Counted from the first letter of the stretch, positions 1-10,060 are shown. The stretch is 64,000 nt of DNA from Stieleria neptunia (GCF_007754155.1 NZ_CP037423.1:3658001-3722000), one strand, 5' to 3'. Notes: generated by a model from the letters alone, not told the origin. Translations and numbers: made by a program.

Positions 1-1
1 G

Positions 2-859
2 GGCGGTTCGGTCGAGTTGGCGCAGGCTCTGTGGCGCGTTCGCAACGATCGCAGCGACGAGGAGGTGAAGGAGTTTGTCTCCAAGTTGCGTGTGTATGCG
101 TGGGGACATCAAGATGCGACCGGCCTTTGGATTCAGGAGAATTTTCCCGATCTGGTCTATCTCGTTTCGACGGGCGGAGTGATCTATTCTGCTCCGCCGG
201 AACTGCATAGCGCCCAGTGGCTCAACGAACACGTTCGCTTCAACCACGGAGCACTCGGCACCATTTGCCCGCTGCGTCACGGCAAGTTGGGCGGTGCCGA
301 CACAGAAACGTATCTCGGACTGATCCCGAACGGCTTGAGCAACATGGAGCATCCCGACTGGGGTGGTTGGGGCGGACGGCTTCGCAAAGCAAAGGGTTCG
401 GAGAAACAATGGATCGACGTTCCATCGAACATTCTCCCGAATCGGCTGGGGCACACGATCAGCCGCTGGGCACCGCACTTTCAAAACGATTACCAAGCTC
501 GCATGGATTGGTGCGTGAAAGAGTTCGCCGAAGCCAATCATCCGCCAAGCCCCGTACTCAATGGCGACAAGTCACTTTGTGCCATCGAAGTCACCGCTAA
601 GCCGGGCGAACACGTCATGCTCGACGCCACCGGCACCACGGACATCGACGGAGATTCGCTCTCGTATCGCTGGCAGACTTATCCCGAAGCCGGAAGCTAC
701 CAAGGGCAGGTGGAAATCGAAAACATGGATCAGGCGACGACCAAATGCGTGGTGCCCAAGGACGCGGCGGGAAAGACAGTGCACGTGTTGCTCGTGGTTT
801 CCGACGATGGAACTCCGACGCTGACTCGCTACCGTCGTCTTGTCGTCACCTGCCAATAG
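2..859 (+). CDS. Sde182-like (DUF1593) nucleoside-hydrolase-like protein, 5' end cut off
   Basis: The reading frame is open to the left edge of the window. Its first codons give GGSVELAQALWRVR, which lines up with the WGG...AQA.WKVR segment inside the other Sde182 domains of this locus, so the N-terminus (signal peptide and the Asp-rich metal-site motif) lies outside. What remains is the second half of the nucleoside-hydrolase-like domain ([37 protein letters not shown]) followed by an Ig/cadherin-like C-terminal domain (TDIDGDSLSYRW, TRYRRLVV). The family is secreted, and one member was described as cellulose-binding. True enzymatic activity is not known to me. It is the first visible gene of the sugar locus and lies 25 nt before the epimerase gene. 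Confidence 0.85.
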   Translation, partial: GGSVELAQALWRVRNDRSDEEVKEFVSKLRVYAWGHQDATGLWIQENFPDLVYLVSTGGVIYSAPPELHSAQWLNEHVRFNHGALGTICPLRHGKLGGADTETYLGLIPNGLSNMEHPDWGGWGGRLRKAKGSEKQWIDVPSNILPNRLGHTISRWAPHFQNDYQARMDWCVKEFAEANHPPSPVLNGDKSLCAIEVTAKPGEHVMLDATGTTDIDGDSLSYRWQTYPEAGSYQGQVEIENMDQATTKCVVPKDAAGKTVHVLLVVSDDGTPTLTRYRRLVVTCQ

Positions 860-884
860 TTTGTTTTAGTATTGGAAATACTCA

Positions 885-1772
885 ATGCGTGTTTTGTTCA
901 CTGGCGGTTCTGGAAAAGCTGGGCGTCACGTCGTCACTCACCTCGTCGCGCAAGGTCACCGAGTCCTCAACCTGGATCTTGTTCCGTCGGGGATCGAAGG
1001 CTCGTTTGACATGACGGCGGACTTGACCGACGCCGGATCGATCTTCTCGGCACTCACGGGAATCACCGGCTTCGACGATCTCGATCGTGGAGAAGGGGTG
1101 CCCAAGTTCGACGCCGTCGTTCACTTTGCTGCGATCCCTCGAATCCAGCTTCGCCCCGATCCGGAGTGTTACCGCATCAACACCGCGTCTACGTACAACG
1201 TGTTGGAAGCGGCCGTGAAGCTGGGCGTGCCCAAGATTCTGTTCGCGTCTTCGGAAACCACCTACGCCGTTTGCTTTGCCGACGGCGTCGTGAAGCCGGA
1301 GTACATCCCGGTGGATGAGGAGCATCCGACGATTCCTCATGATGCCTATGCGATGTCGAAAGTTTGCAATGAAATTTGCGGTCGGTCGTTTCACGCGCGG
1401 TCAGGCAGCGACATTTACGCGCTGCGGATCAACAACGTCATCGAACCGCATGAATACGCGGAACTCGCGCCGCAGTGGAAAAGCGATGCGAGCTGTCGAC
1501 GCCGCAACATCTTTGCCTACATCGACACGCGTGACCTCAGCCACTTTGTCGACCGAGCGTTGGCAACCGACGGACTCGGCTATCAGGTTTTCAACGTCGC
1601 CAACGCAGATTCATCCGTAGGCTTACCCAGCGCGGAAGTGATCGCCGAGTTTTATCCGGACGTTCGCAAGACCCGCGAGTTGGGCGAGTTTGAAACGTTT
1701 TACTCTATCGACAAAGCCCGCGACATGCTCGGCTTTCATCCAAAATCGCGTTGGCGGGAAATCGTGAGATAG
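885..1772 (+). CDS. NAD-dependent epimerase/dehydratase (extended SDR)
   Basis: A 295-residue extended short-chain dehydrogenase. The N-terminal Rossmann motif TGGSGKAG (residues 6-13) and the catalytic pair Tyr155/Lys159 in YAMSK are both visible. The segment DAVVHFAAIPR is typical of UDP-sugar epimerases and uronate dehydrogenases. It probably oxidises or epimerises a sugar or nucleotide sugar in the cytoplasm; the exact substrate cannot be read from sequence. The ATG at 885 is the only start that preserves the N-terminal beta strand (MRVLFTGG). Position inside the Sde182/Rbs locus suggests a role in handling imported sugar. Confidence 0.85.
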   Translation: MRVLFTGGSGKAGRHVVTHLVAQGHRVLNLDLVPSGIEGSFDMTADLTDAGSIFSALTGITGFDDLDRGEGVPKFDAVVHFAAIPRIQLRPDPECYRINTASTYNVLEAAVKLGVPKILFASSETTYAVCFADGVVKPEYIPVDEEHPTIPHDAYAMSKVCNEICGRSFHARSGSDIYALRINNVIEPHEYAELAPQWKSDASCRRRNIFAYIDTRDLSHFVDRALATDGLGYQVFNVANADSSVGLPSAEVIAEFYPDVRKTRELGEFETFYSIDKARDMLGFHPKSRWREIVR

Positions 1773-1786
1773 GCTTCCAGCCTGTC
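1769..1786. repeat. Family A repeat, single arm
   Basis: The stretch ATAGGCTTCCAGCCTGTC overlaps the stop codon of the epimerase gene. It equals one arm of the inverted repeat at 63928-63982 and resembles the arms between the rbs genes. Only one arm is seen here. Confidence 0.6.
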
Positions 1787-1868
1787 GTCAACCAAATGTT
1801 GAAACAAATGGCTCTCGCACCAACGAAAGCTCCAGCACATCAACCAAAGTCAAACAATTAGGCGAAAC

Positions 1869-2858
1869 ATGATCCCCCCACTTCCAGCGACCTTCCGCTC
1901 AGCGACCTTCCGCGCACTCGTGCTGCTCGCGGTTTTCAACCTGCCAAGCTTCACCTCTCACAGCATGGCTCAGGAAACAAACTCTATTGAGCAATGGGAC
2001 GTTTACGAGATCACACTCAAGGGGTCGTCGGCAGGAAACCCCTATCTGGAAACATCGCTTTCGGTCGAGTTCTCCAACGACTCGAAAACTGTCACGGTTC
2101 CCGGGTTCTACGACGGCGATGGCGTTTACAAGGTCCGTTTTTCTCCTGATCAAAAGGGGACTTGGAAGTACGTAACCAAGAGTGATCAAGACGGGCTGAG
2201 TGGAAAGAGCGGCTCGGTGCTCTGTGTTGCACCAACGGGGAATAACCACGGACCCGTCCGAGTCGTCAACACGCACTACCTCGAGTATGCCACTCCTGTT
2301 CGACGAAATGCGTTACGAGGGTGACGTTTCCTCCAGTTGGGGAAACATGAATGCCAAAGAAATGACCAGCTATTTTTGGAAGGCGGCTTAAGTGGCGGCT
2401 ACGGAACGCACGGCGATACATTCAAGAATGATTCGGACGACGAAACCGAAGTTCGCTGGTGGGCAAAAGGCGGAACGTTACCGGGAAAGAGTCCTGATAG
2501 GATTGCTTTCTTCAAGAAGATCATGGAAGAGGCGCCGGTGTTTGAAATGACGCCCCGTTTGGTGAAACTCAGTTCGCGTCCGGTGCCAGCAGACATTCCG
2601 GATCGCATCGACCGCAAGATCATCGATGATCTCAACAACAACATTTACGTGTTCAGCAAAGACGGCGAGCACTACCTCGCCTACACTCAGGACGCGGGTC
2701 GAACGATCGAATTGGAACTCACGGGCGACAAAGAATACGCGTTGCAAGTCATCGACACTTGGAACATGAAAGTCGTCGCCGAGAAGACCGTTCCGGCTGG
2801 AAACTTTCAGCACAAGACAGAAATGCCGTTCACTGCCATTCGTGCGATTGCGAAATGA
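1869..2858 (+). pseudogene. Decayed DUF5060/DUF4038-type glycosidase gene (internal deletion plus frameshift)
   Basis: The ATG at 1869 opens a protein with a signal peptide (cleavage near SMAQ) and a DUF5060 beta-sandwich (EQWDVYEITLKG, GFYDGDGVYKVRFSPDQKGTW) that runs to HYLEYA. In intact relatives a TIM-barrel DUF4038 domain follows. Here the next recognisable sequence, FDEMRYEGDVSSSWGN...MTSYFWKAA, is the far end of that barrel and lies in another frame from about 2290. A one-base shift at about 2390 then moves to the frame of LSGGYGTHGDTF, RWWAKGGTLPGKSP and a C-terminal DUF5605-like sandwich ending at 2858. So a central piece of probably 200 or more codons is missing and two frame breaks occur. 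The gene is very unlikely to make a working glycosidase, though the 151-residue secreted DUF5060 fragment could still be translated. Confidence 0.8.
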
Positions 2859-3136
2859 AGCATCGCCCCGTGGTCCAGCCAACCAGTATTCACCCCCTTT
2901 CGACGATCAGCAGCCTCGGCCAAAAGGCAGCCCATCGTCAAATCTTCAAGAACCTTAGAATACCGTGAGTGCCGTCCTGCAAGCAGGGAGAGTCCCTGCA
3001 GAAAGCAGTGTATTTTGAGCCCATCGAAGAGCAGTTCACGGCTGCTGAAGAGAGTTTAGGCGGCCAGCGAAGCGACTTCTCCCAAAGTCTGATTGCCAGT
3101 TTCACCACCGAAGTCACATCACCGGAAACAAGACGA

Positions 3137-6100
3137 ATGCATCTACAACGTATCTACGCGGCTTTCTTGATCACGATGGTGGCCAGTGTCGCTATCGCTC
3201 AGGAAGACCAATCGCAGCGAGATCCCTACGAAAAGCCACGCATCATCACGACGACGGACCTTGGTGCTGACCCCGATGATGAACAGTCATTGGTACGCCT
3301 GTTGGTGAGTGCCAACGAATTCGATATGGAAGGCCTCATTGTCTCGACGGGTTGCTGGAAGAAAAGCCAAGGCGACACAAAGATGCTCGACAAGCTTGTT
3401 GATGCGTATGGCGAGTGTGTCGGCAACTTGAAGGTGCACGCCGATGGTTTCCCGTCAGTCGATTACCTGAGAAAGATCTCAGTGATGGGCCAGCGGGGCT
3501 ATGGCATGAGCGACGTTGGCGATGGAAAAGACAGTCCGGGTTCGGACTTGATCATCGCCTCAGTGGACAAGGACGATCCGCGGCCTGTTTGGATTGGCGG
3601 CTGGGGAGGAACGAACAATGTCGCTCAGGCGATTTGGAAAGTTCGCGCCACGCGTTCCAAAGCAGAACTTGATAAGTTCTTGTCGAAGATCCGTGTGTTT
3701 GACATCCTTGGTCAGGATGACGCCGGAGCCTGGATCGCGAAGAACTATCCCGAAGTCCTCTACATTCGGGCAACTGGAGTTTACGGTTGGCAGCCACCGA
3801 AAAATGGTGACTATCAGCGCAACGACATTCAAAGCCATGGTCCGTTGGGCGCGCTCTATCCGGACACAAAATGGGCGACCGAAGGCGACACGCCCGCGTT
3901 CATGCATGTCTACCCGAACGGTCTTAACGATCCGGACCAGATTGACCAAGGCGGTTGGGGAGGACGTTTCAGCTGGAAGAAAAAGACCAGCATCAAGAGC
4001 ATGCGAGCCGTGAAGGGGGAAGAACGGCAGTACGATCCGTACGACATGTACGGCAACACGTCCGACGGCGCAAAAGCGATCAAACGCTGGAGCAAGGGCT
4101 ACGACAACGACTTCGCCGCACGGATGGATTGGAGCATCACCAGCAAGTACGAGGATGCCAACCACCATCCGATCGCCGTCCTCAATGGCGATACGTCACG
4201 TCGAGTCATGAACGTCTCGGCCGCTCCGGGTTCAACCGTTTCACTGAGTGCGAAAGGCTCCAGCGACCCCGACAAGAATGCGTTGACTTACGCGTGGTCG
4301 TTCTACCAAGACCCAAGTTCTTACGACGGCGATTTAAAACTGAACGGTTACGATTCGGAATCCGTCAAGATCTCGGTTCCGGCGGACGCCGCCGGGAAAA
4401 ACATGCACATCATCCTGGAAGTCCACGACGACGGCGAACCAAATCTGTACGCCTATCGCCGCATGATAGTCAATGTGGACGGCGAGTCGCCGGCGGCTTC
4501 GACGGCAACTCCGGCATCGCCCCCCGCGAAGAAACAGATGGTCGCCGGGAAACCAGCGTCTTCCATGAAGACATGGCTGAAGAACTATATCGCAGACACC
4601 TATCCCGATGCGGAACTGGAGGATCACGGCGGATGGCTCCAGGCTCATGTCGGCGATCTCGTTGTCAGCTGGGCCGAGTGGAACGAAGCGGGCGTCACGC
4701 TGAAAGAATTGGAGGCTCATGCTCTGAAAGATGGAAGATCGATCTTCATCTCCAAAGACGAAAAGCAAGATTGGATCCTCCTTCCCGGAGTCGACTACTT
4801 GAAGGACGCGGGCTATTTCGTCAAATCGTACTTGTCAGCCAGCATGTCGGCTTGGAACGTCGAAGGCAGCACCGTCATTCAGTTCGACGGCGACGCGAAG
4901 GAGTTTAGCCAGAAACTGGCTGCGGCATGGAGCGGTGCCGCGAGCAAGAAACCTGCAGCGCCGGCTGCGAAGCCAGACCGTGACTTCAACACGTGGTTGA
5001 AGGAATACATTCCGGCCAACTACGCCGAGGCGAAGATCGACGACCATGGCGGATGGACTCAGGCACATGTTCCGAATCTCGTTGCCAGTTGGGCGTTGTG
5101 GAACGAATCGGGCATTACTTTGAAGGAAGTGCACGATGTTGAAGAAGGCGAGTCGCTGTTCATTTCCAAGAACAAAAATGAAGACTGGCCCGAAAGCGAT
5201 CAAGTGAAGTACTTCGACGGTGCCGGCTACTACGTCACTGGATATTCGGCTGCGACGATGGCCGACTGGGATGTTGAAGGCAGCACCGTGGTCCAGTTCG
5301 ATGGCGACTCCAAAGCATTTGCTGAGAAGGCTGCTGTATCGTTTAGCGGACCGAAACAACCGAAAGAGCAGAAGACTTCCTCGAAACCATTCAAGCGACT
5401 CCGAGTCGTCATGACGACCGACTTCCCTCCCATCGGTGTCGTGAAGGGTGGCAACGTGCCCAACGACCAAAAGAGCGATCCCGACGACATGCAATCGATC
5501 GTTCGCTTCTTGTTGTACGCCAATGAATTCGATGTGGAGGGCTTGGTCGTTTCGTCGGGAACATTCGCCAACAAGGCGACGAAAAAGAACATGCTGGATG
5601 TCATCGACCGCTACGAGCAGGTCTATCCAAACTTAAAGAAACATGATTCGATGTTTCCCTCGCCCGCTTATTTGCGGAGCGTTACCTTTGAAGGCCGCAG
5701 CGGCACTTGGGGCAAAAAGGGAACGACCAACATTGGTGAAGGCAAAGACAGTGAAGCTTCCGATGCCTTGATCGCGATCGTCGACAAGCCGGATCCACGC
5801 CCGGTCTACGTCGGTATTTGGGGCGATTGCAGTGTGGTCGCGCAGGCCGTTTGGAAAGTTCAGCAGACGCGTAGCAAATCGGAACTGGATCAATTCCTCA
5901 GCAAGTTACGCATCCATCAGATTGCGACTCAGGACGGCACCATTACCTGGTTGCGAGACAATTTTCCTAAGCTGTTCATTATCCATTCACACAAGACGTA
6001 TCAAGGAATGTTCGGCGGCGGTGATCCGAATTCTGATCTCGCCTGGGTGAATCGACATATCCGAAATGATCACGGGCCGCTGTGCAGCATCTACCCGCAT

Positions 6101-6343
6101 GAAGGCATGGGATGCATCGGGGTTTGTGAAGGCGACTCGCCCGCGTTTCTGTGGCTGGTCAGCGCAAACCGAGGGTTGAACGATCCCGACGACCCGACCC
6201 AGGAAAGCTGGGGCGGTCAGTTCAAGCGGGACGGTGACAAGAATCACTTCATCGACGGTCCAGGACGTTCAAGCATTTCAAAATGGCGCAAGGATTTTCA
6301 AAAGGAGTTCGCAGAGCGAGCGGATTGGTGTGTTCGTGATTGA
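3137..6343 (+). CDS. Secreted double Sde182/DUF1593 protein with duplicated spacer domain
   Basis: Starting at the ATG at 3137, the product is 1068 residues with a signal peptide (MHLQRIYAAFL...AIAQ). An in-frame GTG at 2969 would add 56 unlikely residues. Order of parts: a first nucleoside-hydrolase-like domain from residue 33 with the Asp cluster TTDLGADPDDEQS; its Ig-like partner domain to about 455; two copies of a roughly 115-residue unit starting near 475 (MKTWLKNYI) and 614 (FNTWLKEYI); and a second nucleoside-hydrolase-like domain from 753 (MTTDF...SDPDDMQS) that ends at the stop without its own Ig-like domain. In true nucleoside hydrolases the equivalent acidic cluster binds calcium and ribose, so activity on a glycoside is plausible but unproven. 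It was likely made by fusion of two paralogues. Confidence 0.85.
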   Translation: MHLQRIYAAFLITMVASVAIAQEDQSQRDPYEKPRIITTTDLGADPDDEQSLVRLLVSANEFDMEGLIVSTGCWKKSQGDTKMLDKLVDAYGECVGNLKVHADGFPSVDYLRKISVMGQRGYGMSDVGDGKDSPGSDLIIASVDKDDPRPVWIGGWGGTNNVAQAIWKVRATRSKAELDKFLSKIRVFDILGQDDAGAWIAKNYPEVLYIRATGVYGWQPPKNGDYQRNDIQSHGPLGALYPDTKWATEGDTPAFMHVYPNGLNDPDQIDQGGWGGRFSWKKKTSIKSMRAVKGEERQYDPYDMYGNTSDGAKAIKRWSKGYDNDFAARMDWSITSKYEDANHHPIAVLNGDTSRRVMNVSAAPGSTVSLSAKGSSDPDKNALTYAWSFYQDPSSYDGDLKLNGYDSESVKISVPADAAGKNMHIILEVHDDGEPNLYAYRRMIVNVDGESPAASTATPASPPAKKQMVAGKPASSMKTWLKNYIADTYPDAELEDHGGWLQAHVGDLVVSWAEWNEAGVTLKELEAHALKDGRSIFISKDEKQDWILLPGVDYLKDAGYFVKSYLSASMSAWNVEGSTVIQFDGDAKEFSQKLAAAWSGAASKKPAAPAAKPDRDFNTWLKEYIPANYAEAKIDDHGGWTQAHVPNLVASWALWNESGITLKEVHDVEEGESLFISKNKNEDWPESDQVKYFDGAGYYVTGYSAATMADWDVEGSTVVQFDGDSKAFAEKAAVSFSGPKQPKEQKTSSKPFKRLRVVMTTDFPPIGVVKGGNVPNDQKSDPDDMQSIVRFLLYANEFDVEGLVVSSGTFANKATKKNMLDVIDRYEQVYPNLKKHDSMFPSPAYLRSVTFEGRSGTWGKKGTTNIGEGKDSEASDALIAIVDKPDPRPVYVGIWGDCSVVAQAVWKVQQTRSKSELDQFLSKLRIHQIATQDGTITWLRDNFPKLFIIHSHKTYQGMFGGGDPNSDLAWVNRHIRNDHGPLCSIYPHEGMGCIGVCEGDSPAFLWLVSANRGLNDPDDPTQESWGGQFKRDGDKNHFIDGPGRSSISKWRKDFQKEFAERADWCVRD

Positions 6344-6360
6344 CGTGTTCGCAAATAACG

Positions 6361-6462
6361 TGGGGTAGGCATCCAGCTTGCCTTTTTCCACTGAATCTAC
6401 CACCGTCTTCGCAAGCTGGAAGCTTACACCACGTTTCGCAAGCTGGAAGCTTACGCCACCCA
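6361..6462. repeat. Family A palindromic repeat between Sde182 and ribokinase genes
   Basis: One forward arm (GTGGGGTAGGCATCCAGCTTGC) is followed by two copies of the inverted arm (GCAAGCTGGAAGCTTAC) at about 6411 and 6439. Transcribed, the arms can pair into a long hairpin. This lies just upstream of the ribokinase ribosome site and could act as an mRNA processing or stabilising element; function is inferred only from position. Confidence 0.7.
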
Positions 6463-6474
6463 GAGGAAAACTGC

Positions 6475-7416
6475 ATGAAACAATCTCGAATATGTGTCGT
6501 TGGATCGGCGAATATCGACCTGACGTTTCGGACGCCACGTTTGCCACAACCAGGCGAAACTCTGGCCGGCCACGCATTGCATCAGGGGATGGGCGGCAAA
6601 GGGGCCAACCAGGCCGTCGCAGCAGCAAGGCTGGGCGCGTCGGTCGCGTTCATCGCTCGTGTGGGTAACGATGCCTTCGGTAAATCAGCCATCGAAGCCT
6701 ATCAAGCAGAAAATATTCAAACGTCATGCATTCGGCAGTCGGTCGATCAACCAACGGGAACGGCCGCGATCATGGTTGATGACAATGCAGAAAATTGCAT
6801 CATCGTCGTTGCGGGAGCGAACGCCGAGCTGAACGCTGAAGATGTGAAGGGCGCGTCGTCGCTGATGACAAATTCCCAAGTCGTACTTTGTCAATTGGAA
6901 ACACCGGTCGACGCGGCCGTAGAAGCGTTCCGCATTGCCCGCGCGGCAAACGTCCTGACGGTCCTCACGCCCGCGCCGGCCGAACGCGTCACCGCAGAAT
7001 TGCTTTCGCTCTGTGATGTTTGTGTTCCCAACAAGACCGAGATTACGGCGATGACCGGCCAGACCATTGAGACCGAAGCGGATGCGCTACGTGCGGCAGA
7101 ACGACTTCGCGACCGTGGCGTAAAACGAGTTGCTTTGACGATGGGCGGTGACGGCGTATTTGTCGTGGACGAAACCGGATCGACTCATATTCCCGCCGTC
7201 AGAGTAAAAGCGGTGGATACCACCGGCGCGGGTGATGCGTTTACCGCGGCACTCGCGGTTTCGCTGGCTGAAGGAATGTCTTTCGTCGAGTCTGCCCGTC
7301 GCGCGAGTGCGGTTGCAGCGATTTCAGTGACTCGCATCGGAACGCAAACTGCATTTCCGACGATGAGCGAAGTCAACCAATTATCCCGGTTGGAGGAAAA
7401 CGTATGCGAAGCGTGA
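6475..7416 (+). CDS. rbsK: Ribokinase (PfkB family)
   Basis: A 313-residue cytoplasmic sugar kinase that would phosphorylate ribose to ribose 5-phosphate. Both PfkB signatures are present: [17 protein letters not shown] near residues 39-55 and the catalytic DTTGAGDAF near residue 248, with Asp as the base. The ATG at 6475 follows a good ribosome site (AGAGGAAA) and begins [15 protein letters not shown], the classic ribokinase start. Its end overlaps the next gene by 13 nt, suggesting translational coupling with the Sde182 protein. Related family members act on other sugars, but the rbs neighbours favour ribose. Confidence 0.92.
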   Translation: MKQSRICVVGSANIDLTFRTPRLPQPGETLAGHALHQGMGGKGANQAVAAARLGASVAFIARVGNDAFGKSAIEAYQAENIQTSCIRQSVDQPTGTAAIMVDDNAENCIIVVAGANAELNAEDVKGASSLMTNSQVVLCQLETPVDAAVEAFRIARAANVLTVLTPAPAERVTAELLSLCDVCVPNKTEITAMTGQTIETEADALRAAERLRDRGVKRVALTMGGDGVFVVDETGSTHIPAVRVKAVDTTGAGDAFTAALAVSLAEGMSFVESARRASAVAAISVTRIGTQTAFPTMSEVNQLSRLEENVCEA

Positions 7417-8822
7417 TCACTTTTCTGATTCTCATTTCCGCGTTTCTGAGTATTTCGACTGCTGCTGACAAGCCGCGGATCTTTGTGCTCACCGACATTG
7501 AAAACGAGCCTGACGACGCGATGTCGATGGTGCGGTTTCTGACCTATGCCAATCACTTTGAGATCGAAGGCTTGGCGGCCACGACGTCGATCCATCAACA
7601 AAATCGAATCGCACCGGAACGGATTCGCCGCATTGTCGAAGCCTATGGCAAAGTACGCGACAACCTAGCGAAGCACGAAAAAGGATATCCGACCGTAGAG
7701 GATTTGTTGCAGAAAGTCACCGAAGGCATTCCGGTCTATGGGATGAACGGCGTGGGCGAAGGAAAGGATTCGCCTGCATCGGAGATGCTAATTAAGGCGG
7801 CCGACAGAGACGACCCGCGACCAATGTGGGTTACAGCATGGGGCGGTCCTAACGTGCTGGCTCAGGCGTTGTGGAAAGTTCGCGAAACGCGATCGTCCGC
7901 AGAACTGCAAAAGTTCGTAGCGAAACTGCGTGTCTATACGATCTCTGACCAAGATGACAGCGGACCGTGGCTGCGCGAACAATTCCCTGAACTGTTCTAC
8001 GTCGCGAGCCCTGGGTTTCACGCCGGCGGTGGCTATCACCATGCGACGTGGAGCGGCATCAGCGGCGACTACTTTCACGCTCGATTTTCGGGAGCGGATT
8101 TCCAACTGGTTTCAAACGAATGGCTGGACAAGAACGTTCGGCAAAAGGGGCCGCTCGGTGCGGAGTATCCACACTGGGAATACTTGATGGAGGGCGATAC
8201 ACCATCGTTCTTGAATCTGATTGACAATGGCTTGAGCGATCCCGAACGTCCGGATTGGGGCGGCTGGGGAGGACGCTACGAACACTACACGCCACGCAAA
8301 CAAAAGTGGCATCTGCAGGCAGAAACGCGACCGTTTTGGACGAACGCCGAAGACGAAGTGTTAGGCATCGACAACCGCTGGCATTCCGGCAATCACGCGA
8401 CGATCTGGCGTTGGCGTTTTGCTTACCAAAACGATTTCGCTGCCCGAATGGACTGGACGATTAAGGCTTACGACGAAGCCAATCATCCGCCCGTACCAAA
8501 ACTTGGACACGCTGACCGACTGACTGCAAAGCCGGGTGAGACAGTCCAACTCAGTGCCGAAGGTTCCAGCGATCCCGACGGCGATGCGTTATCCTATGAA
8601 TGGTTCTACTATGGCGAAGCCGGCACTTTACTGACTTCCTCCGGGACTTCAGGTCAACCGGTGCCGATTGAGGATTTTGACCAAGTCAAGGCATCCTTTG
8701 TCGTTCCGACGAAACGCGTCATGCCCGGCGTCGGGACGATGCACATCATTCTTGCAGTGACCGACCACGGCCAACCTCGTTTGACGCGATACCGGCGGGT
8801 CGTCGTCGATGTGAAAAACTGA
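7404..8822 (+). CDS. Secreted Sde182-like (DUF1593) nucleoside-hydrolase-like protein
   Basis: A complete 472-residue family member. It has a signal peptide ([15 protein letters not shown]...TAA), the acidic motif [14 protein letters not shown] at residues 28-40, [29 protein letters not shown], and [18 protein letters not shown]. After these comes the Ig-like C-terminal domain ([24 protein letters not shown]). It overlaps the ribokinase gene by 13 nt, so a periplasmic or secreted protein and a cytoplasmic ribokinase are made from coupled reading frames. This is the strongest contextual hint that the family releases the sugar that RbsK phosphorylates. Catalysis is not demonstrated by the sequence alone. 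Confidence 0.9.
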   Translation: MRSVITFLILISAFLSISTAADKPRIFVLTDIENEPDDAMSMVRFLTYANHFEIEGLAATTSIHQQNRIAPERIRRIVEAYGKVRDNLAKHEKGYPTVEDLLQKVTEGIPVYGMNGVGEGKDSPASEMLIKAADRDDPRPMWVTAWGGPNVLAQALWKVRETRSSAELQKFVAKLRVYTISDQDDSGPWLREQFPELFYVASPGFHAGGGYHHATWSGISGDYFHARFSGADFQLVSNEWLDKNVRQKGPLGAEYPHWEYLMEGDTPSFLNLIDNGLSDPERPDWGGWGGRYEHYTPRKQKWHLQAETRPFWTNAEDEVLGIDNRWHSGNHATIWRWRFAYQNDFAARMDWTIKAYDEANHPPVPKLGHADRLTAKPGETVQLSAEGSSDPDGDALSYEWFYYGEAGTLLTSSGTSGQPVPIEDFDQVKASFVVPTKRVMPGVGTMHIILAVTDHGQPRLTRYRRVVVDVKN

Positions 8823-8850
8823 ATTTCTAATTTTACTCAGGAGAATGGAA

Positions 8851-10059
8851 GTGACGAATTCAACAACGTTGCAAAACCCGGAAACAGCCATGGCCCAGAC
8901 ACCCCCTCAAACCGTCTGGGCGGTTGCAATGACCGCGCCGGGCCAGACCGAGATGCGGTCGTATCCGTATCCGACAATGGATCACGATTCGGCGATCTTG
9001 AAAGTTGAGATGTCGGGTATCTGTGGAACCGATCGGCACATCTTCAAAGGTGAAGCGAAGGAGCTACGAGGCAAGTCGATCTACCCGTATGTCGGCGGTC
9101 ACGAGGTGATCGGAACGATCGTGGAGATCGGAGACAAGGCGGCGCGGACCATGGACTACGACGGTCAGCTGCTCGCTCCTGGCGATCGGGTGGCCATTGC
9201 CGTCGAAGTCAATTGCGGCGACTGCTGGTATTGCAGGAATCACTACAACAATTGTACCTGCGAGAATCAGATTCAGGCTTATGGGCTGCATCCGAATTGC
9301 GAAACCAAGCCATATTTGCGTGGCGGGTTCGCAGAGTACATGTACATTCGGCCGCGAACGCATTTGTTCAAGATTCCTGAAGAAATGCCAACCGATGTAG
9401 CCGTGTTCGTCGAAGAGATGGCCGTGGCTTATCATTCGCTGGCTCGTGCGTCGGCTGCGTTCGCTCCAGTGAACGAGGGCTTCGGTCCGGGAATGTCGGT
9501 CGCAGTGTTGGGCAACGGGCCTTTGGGGCTGCTGCACGGTATCATGGCAGAGATCCAGGGGGCAGGGTTGTCGATCGCCACGGATCTCTCTGACCTTCGT
9601 CTTGGCAAGGCAAAGAATCTTTATGCCGACGTGACGATGAACGCTGCAACGGTAGGAGTCGAAGAACGCATTGATCGGGCAAAAGAGTTGACCGAAGGCG
9701 TCGGACCGGACCTGGTCATCGAATCAAGCGGCGAACCGGAAGTCTTTCTCGAGGCATTGAGGATGGTTCGCAAAGGCGGAACGGTCATCGAAGTGGGCAA
9801 CTGGGTCGACCTTGGAAAGAACGTGCCACTGGATGTCATGAAGCATATCGCATCGAAGAACCTGCATATCCACTCCGTCTTTCACTGTGGAACCAACTGG
9901 CGCCCGGTCCTGAAAGTCTTGCAACAGCAAGCCGGCCGGTATGATTTTCCATCGATGATCACGCACCGCATGAGTCTTGATGAGTTAGTGGACGGATTCG
10001 GCACGGTGACGAAGTTTGACGAATGCGTCAAAATCGAAGTCGTACCGCACAAAGCCTAG
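8851..10059 (+). CDS. Zinc-binding alcohol/polyol dehydrogenase (MDR family)
   Basis: A medium-chain dehydrogenase of about 402 residues. It shows the catalytic zinc ligand region (SGICGTDRHIFKGE), the GHEVIGTIVEIG motif, and a cysteine-rich structural zinc lobe (NCGDCWYCRNHYNNCTCEN). The Rossmann motif follows as AVLGNGPLGLL. Likely role: NAD(P)-linked oxidation of a sugar or polyol in the same catabolic route. Start choice: AGGAG at 8839-8843 is only 1 nt from the ATG at 8845 but 7 nt from the GTG at 8851, so the GTG is preferred; the ATG at 8890 is a third option. Confidence 0.88.
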   Translation: MTNSTTLQNPETAMAQTPPQTVWAVAMTAPGQTEMRSYPYPTMDHDSAILKVEMSGICGTDRHIFKGEAKELRGKSIYPYVGGHEVIGTIVEIGDKAARTMDYDGQLLAPGDRVAIAVEVNCGDCWYCRNHYNNCTCENQIQAYGLHPNCETKPYLRGGFAEYMYIRPRTHLFKIPEEMPTDVAVFVEEMAVAYHSLARASAAFAPVNEGFGPGMSVAVLGNGPLGLLHGIMAEIQGAGLSIATDLSDLRLGKAKNLYADVTMNAATVGVEERIDRAKELTEGVGPDLVIESSGEPEVFLEALRMVRKGGTVIEVGNWVDLGKNVPLDVMKHIASKNLHIHSVFHCGTNWRPVLKVLQQQAGRYDFPSMITHRMSLDELVDGFGTVTKFDECVKIEVVPHKA

Positions 10060-10060
10060 C

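Noticed and set aside
2969..3136. GTG start 56 codons upstream of the double Sde182 gene
   Set aside because: It would put 56 non-hydrophobic residues before a clear signal peptide; the ATG at 3137 gives a normal exported N-terminus.
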